Positions 1 to 7,570 of a stretch of 64,000 bases of DNA are shown here, piece by piece. The notes under the pieces were generated by a model. The model did no database searches, was not told where the DNA came from, and saw nothing but the letters and a program-made list of their open reading frames with translations. The stretch is from Bradyrhizobium sediminis (GTDB taxonomy: Bacteria; Pseudomonadota; Alphaproteobacteria; Rhizobiales; Xanthobacteraceae). The number at the start of each line of letters is the position of its first letter. Within the stretch, counting starts at the first letter, position 1. The position numbers were made by a program, and so were the translations under genes. The stretch is from the NCBI RefSeq assembly GCF_018736105.1, contig NZ_CP076135.1:3408001-3472000 (forward strand), written 5' to 3'.

Positions 1-32
1 ATCAGGCGCTGGTGGATTCGTTTCTCGCCTAG
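1..32 (+). CDS. C-terminal end of an unidentified gene (truncated by window edge)
   Basis: From base 3 the plus strand reads Q-A-L-V-D-S-F-L-A and then a TAG stop at 30-32, a plausible protein C-terminus. It would converge on the EamA gene with a 4-base overlap. Only nine residues are visible, so no family can be named, and a chance open frame is possible. Confidence 0.3.
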   Translation, partial: QALVDSFLA

Positions 33-928
33 GAAAATCGCCCTGCTGCTGATATCGCGGCCTTCCGCGCCGGTATCGTCATCGCGGCTACGCCGATCAC
101 GACGCAGCCGAGGCCGATCCACGCTGTCGCGGACAGCGTTTCACCGAGAAACACCACGCCGACCGCGACGCCGATCGGCACCCGCAAATAGGCCTGCGCC
201 GTGGTGCCGACCGAACCCAGCGTCTGGATCAGCCGGAAATAGATCACGAAGGCCAGCGCGGTGGAGAACACGGCCAGCGCAAGCAGCGCCCAGATCGAAC
301 TCATCGACGGCGCCAGCGTCCATGGCCGGTCCACCGCCAGGCTGACGGGAATCAGGATCGCCGCGCCACACAACAGCGAGCCGGCGGCCGGCGCCATCGG
401 ATCGAGGCCCTTGAAGCCGCGGCCGAAGATCGCAGCACCCGCATAGCAGATTGCCGCCAGCACAGTCACCACTTGCGAGACCAGCTGCTCGCCCAATCCA
501 CCGAGCCCCTGCACGCCGACGATCAGGCAGATGCCGGCCATCCCGGCCCCGACGCCAAGCAGTTTTCGCGGTGTCAGCGTCTCATGATGCGTGACGGCGA
601 GCGTGAGAAAGAAGGTGAAGATCGGCGACGTCGAGTTGAGGATGGTGGCGAGACCCGCATCGAGCGCGCGCTCGCCCCAGGCCAGCATGGTCCAGGGGAT
701 CACGCTGTTGAGGCAGGCCTGGAACAGGAATCGCCGCCAGGTGGCGGCATCCGCCGGCAGGCGTATCCCGCGCCAGCCCATGATGACGATGAGCAGCAGC
801 CCGGCGATCAGGGTGCGCGCGGCGATCAGGGTAACCGGCGGAATCGTCGCCACGCCGAGCCGGATGAACGTGTAGGACGCGCCCCACAGTGTCGCGAGAA
901 CCAAGAGCAGCGCCAGCTCGATGGCCAT
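29..928 (-). CDS. EamA/DMT-family permease
   Basis: This is a 299-residue integral membrane protein of the drug/metabolite transporter superfamily, expected to move a small metabolite across the inner membrane; the substrate cannot be read. It opens with MAIELALLLVLATLWGASYT, the usual first EamA helix with its W-G-A-S-Y motif. About ten hydrophobic segments in two homologous five-helix halves follow. The start at 928 is chosen because that is where the EamA domain begins; the open frame runs further upstream only as non-conserved Arg-rich sequence. It lies 35 nt downstream of the alpha/beta hydrolase and may be co-transcribed with it. Confidence 0.88.
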   Translation of the reverse strand: MAIELALLLVLATLWGASYTFIRLGVATIPPVTLIAARTLIAGLLLIVIMGWRGIRLPADAATWRRFLFQACLNSVIPWTMLAWGERALDAGLATILNSTSPIFTFFLTLAVTHHETLTPRKLLGVGAGMAGICLIVGVQGLGGLGEQLVSQVVTVLAAICYAGAAIFGRGFKGLDPMAPAAGSLLCGAAILIPVSLAVDRPWTLAPSMSSIWALLALAVFSTALAFVIYFRLIQTLGSVGTTAQAYLRVPIGVAVGVVFLGETLSATAWIGLGCVVIGVAAMTIPARKAAISAAGRFS

Positions 929-963
929 GTTGGGCTGGCGCACAGCCGCCGGGTTGGTGCCGG

Positions 964-1896
964 TCACGCCGTCGGCCTCAAGAGCCAGTCGGCGGCTGCC
1001 GCAAACAGCCCTTCGCGGCCAAGTTCGAGATGCATCAGGTGGGTCGCCGCCGGGATGACGACGTCGGCTTTTTCCTTCGCGCCGAGCGTATCGATCAGCG
1101 AGGCGGCATCGGCGTCGCGGCAGAGATTGTCCCAAGCGCCGCGGACGATCAGCAAGGGTGCAACGACGCGGCGCGGATCATAGGCCAGTTGGCCCGACAT
1201 CGCCGCGATGATGTCGGCCTGCGGGCCGTTCGGAATCCTCACCGCCGGCGGCGTCCGGCATCCCGCATCGGGATCCGTCGCCAGCCAGGTCGGGCCCCAT
1301 TGGGCCAGCTCCGGTTCGATAAGGACCGGCGGATGATCTGGCGGCACATCCTCGACGAACCGTTTCAACTGGTCCGCGACCGATACGTCCCGCCATGCGC
1401 CGATCTGGCCGGGCGATGGCAGTCCTTCGATCCGCCGTTGTGCGATCGGGCCGAAAAATACGAGGCGTCCGACGGCCTCGGGACGGTCGCCGGCAAACAG
1501 TCCGGCGGCCATGGTGCCCCAGGAGTGTGCGACGACATGAACCTGCGCACCGTTTCGCGCCTTGCGGATGTGATCGATCACCGTGCCGATTTGAAAGGCG
1601 GCCTCCGGCGCACGGCCGAACGGCGGGTTGGCTTGCGCCGGCCCGTTCATCGCCGCGGGACGCGTCGAATCCCCGAAGCCCGCGAAGTCGAAAGCCCAGA
1701 CGTCGAAGCCGCGATCATGCAGCTGGTCGGCCCATGACAGCCCGCCGAAACGGTAGCCCACCGACAGCGCCGACGGGAACGTCGCACCGTGCACGTAGAG
1801 TACGGGATCGCCCCCGCCCGGCCAGCGGCGGAGCAGCAGCGTGTCGGCCTCCTCGCCGCCGGGAAGGTTCAGATAGGTTTGCGCTGAGTCAGCCAC
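964..1896 (-). CDS. alpha/beta-fold hydrolase
   Basis: This 310-residue protein has the alpha/beta hydrolase fold. It shows an oxyanion-loop motif Y-V-H-G-A near residue 34 and a nucleophile elbow A-H-S-W-G near residue 123. The sequence D-F-A-G-F-G-D-S lies between them, and a C-terminal T-H-L-M-H supplies the catalytic histidine. No signal peptide is visible, so it is probably cytoplasmic. The likely chemistry is hydrolysis of an ester, lactone or similar bond; the substrate is unknown. It sits upstream of the EamA permease in the same orientation, which would suit a hydrolase and transporter pair. Confidence 0.85.
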   Translation of the reverse strand: MADSAQTYLNLPGGEEADTLLLRRWPGGGDPVLYVHGATFPSALSVGYRFGGLSWADQLHDRGFDVWAFDFAGFGDSTRPAAMNGPAQANPPFGRAPEAAFQIGTVIDHIRKARNGAQVHVVAHSWGTMAAGLFAGDRPEAVGRLVFFGPIAQRRIEGLPSPGQIGAWRDVSVADQLKRFVEDVPPDHPPVLIEPELAQWGPTWLATDPDAGCRTPPAVRIPNGPQADIIAAMSGQLAYDPRRVVAPLLIVRGAWDNLCRDADAASLIDTLGAKEKADVVIPAATHLMHLELGREGLFAAAADWLLRPTA

Positions 1897-2014
1897 GTCA
1901 ACTCCTCTGTCGGGCGAATTTGCCCAGTCAGGTCATTGACGCAGAAACTAGCCGATGGTTCGGCGTTTATATTTCGTCACGGATCGAAGTGTCTTCGTGT
2001 CCGGCGGAACTCGC

Positions 2015-2824
2015 TCACCCCACCGCGCCAACCTCGAACACGTCACCGTCGTAGCCGGCTTCCAGCGGGATGCGAAGCTGACGGCCGCCATTGAGTTTGG
2101 TCATCACCGGCATCACCGTGACGATGGACTTGCCCCTGCTGTCGTCGAGCGCGGCCTGTACGCTCGACTGCTTGCCTAGCCGGATCAGGTTGCGCGTGGT
2201 CGGGAACGGCAGCTTGAACCGTCCGCTGTCGCCGCCTTCCAGCGCCTCGCGCGGCGACACCCAGATCGAATCGGTAGATTCCTTGCCGTCATGGGCGCCG
2301 GCCTGCTCCGGGGGCGCTGCAGCGAGGAAAAACCAGGTGTCGAAGCGCTTCGGCATGCCCTCCGGCGTAATCCAGTGCGCATAGGGCACGAGTTCGTCGA
2401 GCGCCAGCACCATGCCGTTGTCGGTCAGCACCTTGAGGAAGGTGATCTTGTTGTCGCAAAGATCGGCGCGATGCGCGGCCTCGATCTCGCCTGCCCGCCC
2501 GGCGTCGACCAGCACCTTCGATCCCTTGGGACGCGCCAGCAATATGCCGCTCTCCTCGAAGGTTTCGCGGATCGCGGCGATCCGGAAGCTCAAGGCACTG
2601 GCGTCGAGCCCCTCGCCGCCGGCATAAAGCGAGGGATCGGCGATGATATCCTGATCGCCCTTGTCGACGCTGCCGCCGGGAAACACCAGCGCGCCGGAAT
2701 TGAAGTCGATCTCATAATGGCGCACCATCATGAAAACCTCGATTTCACCTTTGGTCTCCGCGCTGTCGCGCAGCAACAGGATGGTGGAAGCGGGACGCGG
2801 CGGTTTGGCAGGTTCGGTGGACAT
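2015..2824 (-). CDS. NUDIX hydrolase (NUDT19/NUDT7-like)
   Basis: This is a 269-residue NUDIX-fold protein. The box is split by an insertion: F-P-G-G-S-V at residues 48-53 is followed about 35 residues later by R-E-T-F-E-E-S-G at 86-93, which carries the metal-binding glutamates. The long spacing resembles the NUDT19 and acyl-CoA diphosphatase branch rather than MutT. Members of that branch cleave CoA or acyl-CoA to phosphopantetheines, so a role near the CoA-ester genes downstream on the map is plausible but inferred. The start at 2824 begins M-S-T-E-P. It is separated from the aldolase-family gene by a pair of palindromic repeats. Confidence 0.85.
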   Translation of the reverse strand: MSTEPAKPPRPASTILLLRDSAETKGEIEVFMMVRHYEIDFNSGALVFPGGSVDKGDQDIIADPSLYAGGEGLDASALSFRIAAIRETFEESGILLARPKGSKVLVDAGRAGEIEAAHRADLCDNKITFLKVLTDNGMVLALDELVPYAHWITPEGMPKRFDTWFFLAAAPPEQAGAHDGKESTDSIWVSPREALEGGDSGRFKLPFPTTRNLIRLGKQSSVQAALDDSRGKSIVTVMPVMTKLNGGRQLRIPLEAGYDGDVFEVGAVG

Positions 2825-2844
2825 GGGTTTCGTTCCTCGGTTCC

Positions 2845-2890
2845 CTCATCCTGAGGAGCGGCCCTCTTGGGCCGCGTCTCGAAGGATGAG
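2845..2890. repeat. palindromic repeat, CATCC/GGATG subtype
   Basis: An imperfect palindrome with outer arms CTCATCC and GGATGAG, inner arms GGAGCGGCCC and GGGCCGCGTCTC, and a short loop. It is the first half of an inverted pair with the copy at 2902-2943. The same family recurs near 5.9 and 16.1 kb. Confidence 0.85.
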
Positions 2891-2901
2891 ACATGTGGGC
2901 T

Positions 2902-2943
2902 CTCATGGTTCAAGACGGCGCAAGTGCGCCTCCTCACCATGAG
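2902..2943. repeat. palindromic repeat, CATGG/CCATG subtype, inverted
   Basis: Same repeat family as 2845-2890 but in the opposite orientation. The outer arms are changed in a compensated way (CTCATGG with CCATGAG), so the stem is kept. The inner stem is GGCGC and GCGCC around AAGT. Confidence 0.85.
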
Positions 2944-2950
2944 GATTTTA

Positions 2951-3907
2951 CTATTCCGCCGCGCTGGATTGCGGCTGCAGGTTGGCGCGCCTGTCGACGC
3001 GGGCGACCCGGGACAGGAGATAATCGACCTCGGCTTTCGCGGTGGCGGTAATGGTCGCGCCGGGCTTGCGCTGCGCGGATGAAGCGATGATGCCGCGCTT
3101 CTGCAGCACATATTTGCGAACCGCGAGGCCGGCGCCGGGCTGCTGCTCGTAGCGGATCAGGGGCAGATGGGCGTCGAACAGATCGTGCGCGGCGTCGCGT
3201 CGGGCCTCCTTGAATAATCTCACCACATCGATCAGCAATTCCGGGAAGGCATAGCCAGTCATGGCGCCGTCGGCGCCGCGCTCCATTTCGAAATCGAGGA
3301 ACAGCCCGCCATTGCCAGTCAGAATCGACAGCGGCCGCAGCGAGCCGTCCTTCTGGAACGCGCGCAGCGCGGAGATCTTTTCCAGCCCCGGCCAGTCCTC
3401 GTGCTTGAGCATCACGCAGGACGGTGAGTCCATCACGATCTTGCGGATCACCGCGGGCGTGAACACGACCGTCAGGGTCAGCGGATAATCCTGCAGCACC
3501 CAGGGAATATCGTCGCCGATCGCTTCCTGAGCCTGCCTGAAATAGCCGGTGATCTGGTCGTCGGTGCGCAAGTGGGGCGGCGGCGCGATCATCACGCCGG
3601 CAGCCCCCGCATCCATCGATTTCAGCGCCAGCGAGCGCATGGTGGCAAAGCCCGGCGCGGAAACGCCGACGATGATCTGCATGGTCTTGGCGCGCTTGAC
3701 GAAGCGGATCGCCACCTGTTCGGCTTCCGCGGCGTCGAGCTTCGGCGCCTCGCCCAGAATGCCCAGCACCGTGACGCCGTCGCAGCCGACCTCGGTATAG
3801 AAGTCGGTCAGCCGGTCGATGGATTTCTCGTCGATGCGGCCGTCATCGTGGAACGGCGTCGGCGCGATCGCGAAGGTGCCTGCGGCCTTGGCGGTGAGCT
3901 TTGTCAT
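2951..3907 (-). CDS. dihydrodipicolinate synthase-family (DapA-like) aldolase/lyase
   Basis: This 318-residue TIM-barrel protein belongs to the class I pyruvate aldolase family. It shows the phosphate/carboxylate-site motif G-I-L-G-E at 49-53, a tyrosine in L-Q-D-Y-P (Tyr141) and a Schiff-base lysine in M-L-K-H-E-D (Lys168). The catalytic set therefore looks intact. It is longer than housekeeping DapA (about 292 residues) and lacks its usual motif wording, so I read it as a catabolic lyase of unknown substrate, not the lysine-pathway enzyme. It is 126 nt downstream of the SDR gene on the same strand and may belong to that metabolic unit. Confidence 0.82.
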   Translation of the reverse strand: MTKLTAKAAGTFAIAPTPFHDDGRIDEKSIDRLTDFYTEVGCDGVTVLGILGEAPKLDAAEAEQVAIRFVKRAKTMQIIVGVSAPGFATMRSLALKSMDAGAAGVMIAPPPHLRTDDQITGYFRQAQEAIGDDIPWVLQDYPLTLTVVFTPAVIRKIVMDSPSCVMLKHEDWPGLEKISALRAFQKDGSLRPLSILTGNGGLFLDFEMERGADGAMTGYAFPELLIDVVRLFKEARRDAAHDLFDAHLPLIRYEQQPGAGLAVRKYVLQKRGIIASSAQRKPGATITATAKAEVDYLLSRVARVDRRANLQPQSSAAE

Positions 3908-4033
3908 TCGTGCCTCTCTCCTTGGTCATTCCGGGGCGGTGCACAGAACCGAACCTCAGATGTGCAATTGCACATCGGGGAATCTCGAGGTCCTGGGTTC
4001 GATGCTAATATCGCATCGCCCCGGGACGACGGT

Positions 4034-4915
4034 TTACTTGAATCTCCGCGCCGACTTCTTGATGTCCTCTTCGGAGAAGAAGATTTCCTTGGCGTGGGTG
4101 ACGATATCCTCGGCCTTCCACCCCGAGAACGGCGGCGTCCAGCCTTCCATTTCCATCATTCGCATTTCCCGCACCCCGCGCGGGCCGGAGACGCCGAGCG
4201 TCTTGCCGGTCTGGTCGCCCGAGAGCTCGCTGACCATGTATAGCACGGCCGGGGCGATGCCATCAGGCCCCAGTGCGGCGCCGGGGTTCTCGATATAGCG
4301 CGGCAGGTCTGATGTCATGCGGGTCAGCGCGCCCGGCGCCAGCGTCCAGATCCGGATGTTGTATTTGCGGCCCTCGATCGCCAGCACGTTGGAGAGGCCC
4401 CAGATGCCGCCCTTGGCGGAGCCATAATTGCTCTGGCCGAAATTGCCGATCAGGCCGGAGGTCGAGGAGGTATTGACGATGACGCCGCCGCCGTTCTCGC
4501 GCATCCAGCGGAACACCGGCTGGGTGACGCAGAAGGTGCCCTTCAGATGCACCTTCAATACCTTGTCCCAGGCGGCCTCGGTCGCCTTCGCGAAAGTCTG
4601 GTCGAGCAGGATGCCGGCATTGTTGACCAGGATGTCGGCGCGGCCGAAATGCTTGATGGCGTCGTCGAACACCGACTGGCCGCCGGCCATGGTGGAGATA
4701 TCGGCGCCGTTGGCAACCGCGCGGCCGCCCTCGGCCTTGATCGCATTGACCACCTTCTGCGCCATCGAGACATCGGCGCCGCTGCCGTCGCGGGGACCGC
4801 CGAGGTCGTTGACCACGACCGCCGCACCCTCGCGCGCGAACAGTTTTGCGTAGGCCTCGCCGAGCCCGCCCCCCGCGCCGGTAATCAGCGCCACCTTGCC
4901 GTCGAGCAACCCCAT
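4034..4915 (-). CDS. short-chain dehydrogenase, MFE-2 (R)-3-hydroxyacyl-CoA dehydrogenase-like
   Basis: A 293-residue classical SDR. It has the NAD-binding T-G-A-G-G-G-L-G at 12-19, N-N-A-G at 98-101, a catalytic serine near 151-153, and Tyr164 and Lys168 in Y-G-S-A-K. The V-V-V-N-D-L-G-G stretch at 33-40 and the R-D-G-S-G-A-D that follows are typical of the dehydrogenase domain of peroxisomal multifunctional enzyme type 2. Oxidation of a 3-hydroxyacyl-CoA is therefore the best guess. The start at 4915 gives a standard SDR N-terminus (M-G-L-L-D-G-K-V); the longer open frame upstream is read-through into the neighbour. It follows the hydratase gene by 23 nt, so the two are almost certainly co-transcribed. 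Confidence 0.88.
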   Translation of the reverse strand: MGLLDGKVALITGAGGGLGEAYAKLFAREGAAVVVNDLGGPRDGSGADVSMAQKVVNAIKAEGGRAVANGADISTMAGGQSVFDDAIKHFGRADILVNNAGILLDQTFAKATEAAWDKVLKVHLKGTFCVTQPVFRWMRENGGGVIVNTSSTSGLIGNFGQSNYGSAKGGIWGLSNVLAIEGRKYNIRIWTLAPGALTRMTSDLPRYIENPGAALGPDGIAPAVLYMVSELSGDQTGKTLGVSGPRGVREMRMMEMEGWTPPFSGWKAEDIVTHAKEIFFSEEDIKKSARRFK

Positions 4916-4938
4916 GGTGTTCTCTCCCTTGCCTCTTC

Positions 4939-5799
4939 CTAAGCCAGCACCGTCCTGCCGCTCTTGATGACGGTGACGTTGCGCGCTTTCACCTTGGCCT
5001 CGAACGAAATCACGTTGCCGTCCTTCCACATTTCCATGGTCACGGTTTCGCCGGGATAGACCGGCGAGGAGAACCGCACCGCGTGCTGCCGGAAGGCGGC
5101 AGGATCGTAATCGGCATAGGTCTGCAGCACGCCGCGGCAGGTGATGCCGTAAGTGCACATGCCGTGCAGGATCGGCCTCGGGAAACCGGCGCGCTTGGCG
5201 AATTCGGGATCCGAATGCAGCGGATTGCGATCGCCGCAGAGACGGTAGATCAGCGCCTGATCCTGGCGCGTCGCGATATCAACTGATTTGTCGGGACTCC
5301 GGGTCGGCACCTTGTGCGGTTCGGGCTGGCCTTCGGAGGGTCCGCCGAAGCCGCCGTCGCCGCGCGCGAAACGCGAGGCGACCAATGTGGCCAGCTTCTC
5401 GCCTTTCTCGTCCTTGAGCACGGTCTGGTGCCGGATCACGGCGCCCTTGTCCTTGCCCTTGTCGAACACGTCGAGCACGGTGGAATCAGCGGTGATGTGC
5501 GCGGCGATCGCGAGCGGCTTGTGGAAGGTGATGTCGCGCTCGCCGTCGACCACCATCAGGCGGTTGAGATGCATCTCGCCGGGCCCGGCGCCCCATGCCG
5601 CGACCGAGGCGAAGGTCGGCACCACCTTGAGCGGACGCGGGATGGCCGTGGCCTCGTTGACGAAGGCCAGCTCCTTCTCGTCCATGGGGTCGGCGCCCAT
5701 GCCGATGCCATAGGCGTACAGCATCACTTCGCGGTCGGTGTAGGCGTATTTCTGACCGAGGTTCTTCAGCGCCATCAGTTCGTCGTACTTGATCGGCAT
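4939..5799 (-). CDS. MaoC/hydratase-2-type enoyl-CoA hydratase
   Basis: A 286-residue protein with two hot-dog halves. The C-terminal half has the hydratase-2 signature D-R-N-P-L-H-S-D-P with F-A-K-R-A-G-F and P-I-L-H-G-M-C, containing the catalytic Asp and His. The N-terminal half is the degenerate hot-dog domain typical of MFE-2 hydratases. The expected reaction is hydration of a trans-2-enoyl-CoA to the (R)-3-hydroxyacyl-CoA, which the adjacent SDR could then oxidise. The start at 5799 is the first Met of M-P-I-K-Y-D-E-L. A repeat pair separates it from the DUF35/thiolase genes upstream. Confidence 0.9.
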   Translation of the reverse strand: MPIKYDELMALKNLGQKYAYTDREVMLYAYGIGMGADPMDEKELAFVNEATAIPRPLKVVPTFASVAAWGAGPGEMHLNRLMVVDGERDITFHKPLAIAAHITADSTVLDVFDKGKDKGAVIRHQTVLKDEKGEKLATLVASRFARGDGGFGGPSEGQPEPHKVPTRSPDKSVDIATRQDQALIYRLCGDRNPLHSDPEFAKRAGFPRPILHGMCTYGITCRGVLQTYADYDPAAFRQHAVRFSSPVYPGETVTMEMWKDGNVISFEAKVKARNVTVIKSGRTVLA

Positions 5800-5828
5800 T
5801 TTGTTTCGTCTCCCGAATTTTTTGTGTC

Positions 5829-5870
5829 CTCATGGTGAGGAGGCGCTCTTGCGCCGTCTCGAACCATGAG
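5829..5870. repeat. palindromic repeat, CATGG/CCATG subtype
   Basis: Outer arms CTCATGG and CCATGAG, inner stem GGCGC and GCGCC. It is the forward partner of the inverted copy at 5898-5941, in the 150-nt gap between the hydratase and DUF35 genes. Confidence 0.85.
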
Positions 5871-5897
5871 GTTGCCGCGCCCTTACGTTCTTATCGT

Positions 5898-5941
5898 CTC
5901 ATCCTTCGAGACGCGCGCAAGAGCGCGCTCCTCAGGATGAG
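5898..5941. repeat. palindromic repeat, CATCC/GGATG subtype, inverted
   Basis: Outer arms CTCATCC and GGATGAG, inner arms GACGCGCGC and GCGCGCTC around AAGA. It is inverted relative to the copy at 5829-5870. It ends only a few bases from the DUF35 stop codon, so it may act as a 3' stem-loop for the thiolase/DUF35 transcript. Confidence 0.85.
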
Positions 5942-5949
5942 GATGAATT

Positions 5950-6339
5950 CTATACCGGCGTGAAGAACGGCAGCGGCGCGCCGTCGGTCGGCTTGAACAC
6001 CACCTTCACCTTCTGGCCGATCTTCAATTTCTCCAGCTCGCAATCGACGATGTTGGTCTGCAGCGACGGGCCTTCCTTCAGCGTGACGTAGGCGATCGCG
6101 TAGGGGCCGGTCGGCGATTTCCGCATCAGACTCCAGGTATAGATGGTGGCCTCGCCCGAGCTCTCCTCCCACACCGTCTTGTCGGAGAAGCAGAATGGGC
6201 AGATCGAGCGCGGGAAATAATGCGCTTCGCCGCAGGCGGTGCAGCGCTTGATCAGGAACTTGCCCTCTTTGGCCGCTTCCCAGAACGGCGCGGTCTCGGG
6301 ATTGCCTTGCGGCGTCGGATATTTCTTTGCTTCGGCCAT
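5950..6339 (-). CDS. DUF35 Zn-ribbon/OB-fold protein (thiolase partner)
   Basis: A 129-residue protein with a rubredoxin-like zinc ribbon (Cys33-x2-Cys36 and Cys47-x2-Cys50) followed by an OB-fold with the G-P-Y-A-I-A-Y-V-T-L strand. In the ChsH2/DUF35 family this partner protein binds acyl-CoA and forms complexes with SCP2-type thiolases or aldolases. Here the gene follows the thiolase with a one-base TAATG overlap, so translation is probably coupled and the two products likely form one complex. It probably has no catalytic activity alone. Confidence 0.9.
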   Translation of the reverse strand: MAEAKKYPTPQGNPETAPFWEAAKEGKFLIKRCTACGEAHYFPRSICPFCFSDKTVWEESSGEATIYTWSLMRKSPTGPYAIAYVTLKEGPSLQTNIVDCELEKLKIGQKVKVVFKPTDGAPLPFFTPV

Positions 6340-7490
6340 TACACACGCTCCAGAATGCAGGTTGAGGCGGCGTGACGCACGCCGAGCAGGCCGCCGGTGC
6401 CGTGGGCAATGGCGAGATCGCAGTTCGGCACCTGCACTTTCGGATGCGCTTCGCCGCGCAGCTGGCGCACCGCTTCGAGGATTTTTGTCATTCCGCCGCG
6501 GTTGACCGGGTGATTGCTGCAGAGGCCGCCGCCGTCGGTGTTGAACGGCAGCTTGCCGACGCCGGAAATCAGGTTGCCGTCGGAAACGAACTTGCCGCCC
6601 TCGCCCTTCTTGCAGAAGCCGAGGTCCTCGAGCTGCATCAAGACCGTGATGGTGAAGCTGTCATAGATCGATGCGTATTTGATATCCTTCGGCGTGATGC
6701 CGGCCTCTTCGAAGGCGCGCGGTCCGGACCAGACGCCGGCGGAGTAAGTGAGATCGAGATCCTTGCCGCCGCGCGGGCCCTTCATCGCCTCGCCATGGCC
6801 GATCAGGCGCACCAGCGGCTTCTTCAGGCTCTTGGCGATCTCCGGCGTGGTGACGATCAGCGCGCCGCCGCCGTCAGAGACGACGCAGCAATCGAGCCGG
6901 TGCAAGGGATCGGAGATCATCGGCGAATTGATCACGTCCTCGACGGTGACGACGTCCTTCAGCATCGCATGCGGATTGTACTGGGCGTGATGGGAGGCTG
7001 CGACCTTGATCCAGGCCAGCTGCTCGCTGGTGGTGCCGTAGTCGTGCATGTGGCGCATGGCACACATGCCGTAGGCGTTGTGGGTGGTCGCCCCGTAGGC
7101 GGCTTCGAAATCGACCTCGGCGCCCGCCGCACGTGGCGGCATCGCGCCGGTGCGCGGCTTGCCGGCAAGCGTGATCAGCGCGATCGAGCATTTGCCGGCG
7201 GCGATGGCTTCGGCGGCATGGCCGAGATGGATCAGGTAGGAACAACCACCGGTCTCGGTGGAATCCATGTGACGCACCTTGAGGCCGAGGTAATCCACCA
7301 TCGGCCACAGCCCGCCCGGCGCGTCGCCGGCGCAGAAATAGCCGTCGATATCGGCCTTGGTCAGCCCGGCGTCTTCGATCGCCCCCTTGGCAACTTCGGC
7401 GTGCAACTGTGCGGTGGATTTATCGGGTGCGTGCCGGGTTGGATGTTCGTAAATCCCGGCAATGTAGGCCTTGCCCTTGATGGTCAACAA
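6339..7490 (-). CDS. SCP2/lipid-transfer-type thiolase
   Basis: A 383-residue thiolase-superfamily protein. The T-G-G-C-S-Y motif near residue 85 places a cysteine where thiolases carry the nucleophile, unlike Ltp2-type aldolases that lack it, so thiolysis seems possible. A conserved N-H-P-V-N-R-G-G segment and the C-terminal H-G-T-G-G correspond to the remaining active-site loops. Substrates of this branch are branched or sterol-like acyl-CoAs, but none can be fixed here. It heads a tight pair with the DUF35 gene and lies 80 nt downstream of the large oxidoreductase gene. Confidence 0.87.
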   Translation of the reverse strand: MLTIKGKAYIAGIYEHPTRHAPDKSTAQLHAEVAKGAIEDAGLTKADIDGYFCAGDAPGGLWPMVDYLGLKVRHMDSTETGGCSYLIHLGHAAEAIAAGKCSIALITLAGKPRTGAMPPRAAGAEVDFEAAYGATTHNAYGMCAMRHMHDYGTTSEQLAWIKVAASHHAQYNPHAMLKDVVTVEDVINSPMISDPLHRLDCCVVSDGGGALIVTTPEIAKSLKKPLVRLIGHGEAMKGPRGGKDLDLTYSAGVWSGPRAFEEAGITPKDIKYASIYDSFTITVLMQLEDLGFCKKGEGGKFVSDGNLISGVGKLPFNTDGGGLCSNHPVNRGGMTKILEAVRQLRGEAHPKVQVPNCDLAIAHGTGGLLGVRHAASTCILERV

Positions 7491-7570
7491 AACTCTCCGC
7501 TGGTGTTTCTTCCCAGCGAATGTCTTCGCGCGTCAGAACGGGATTGGCAAGCGCCCCAGACCGCAAGGCC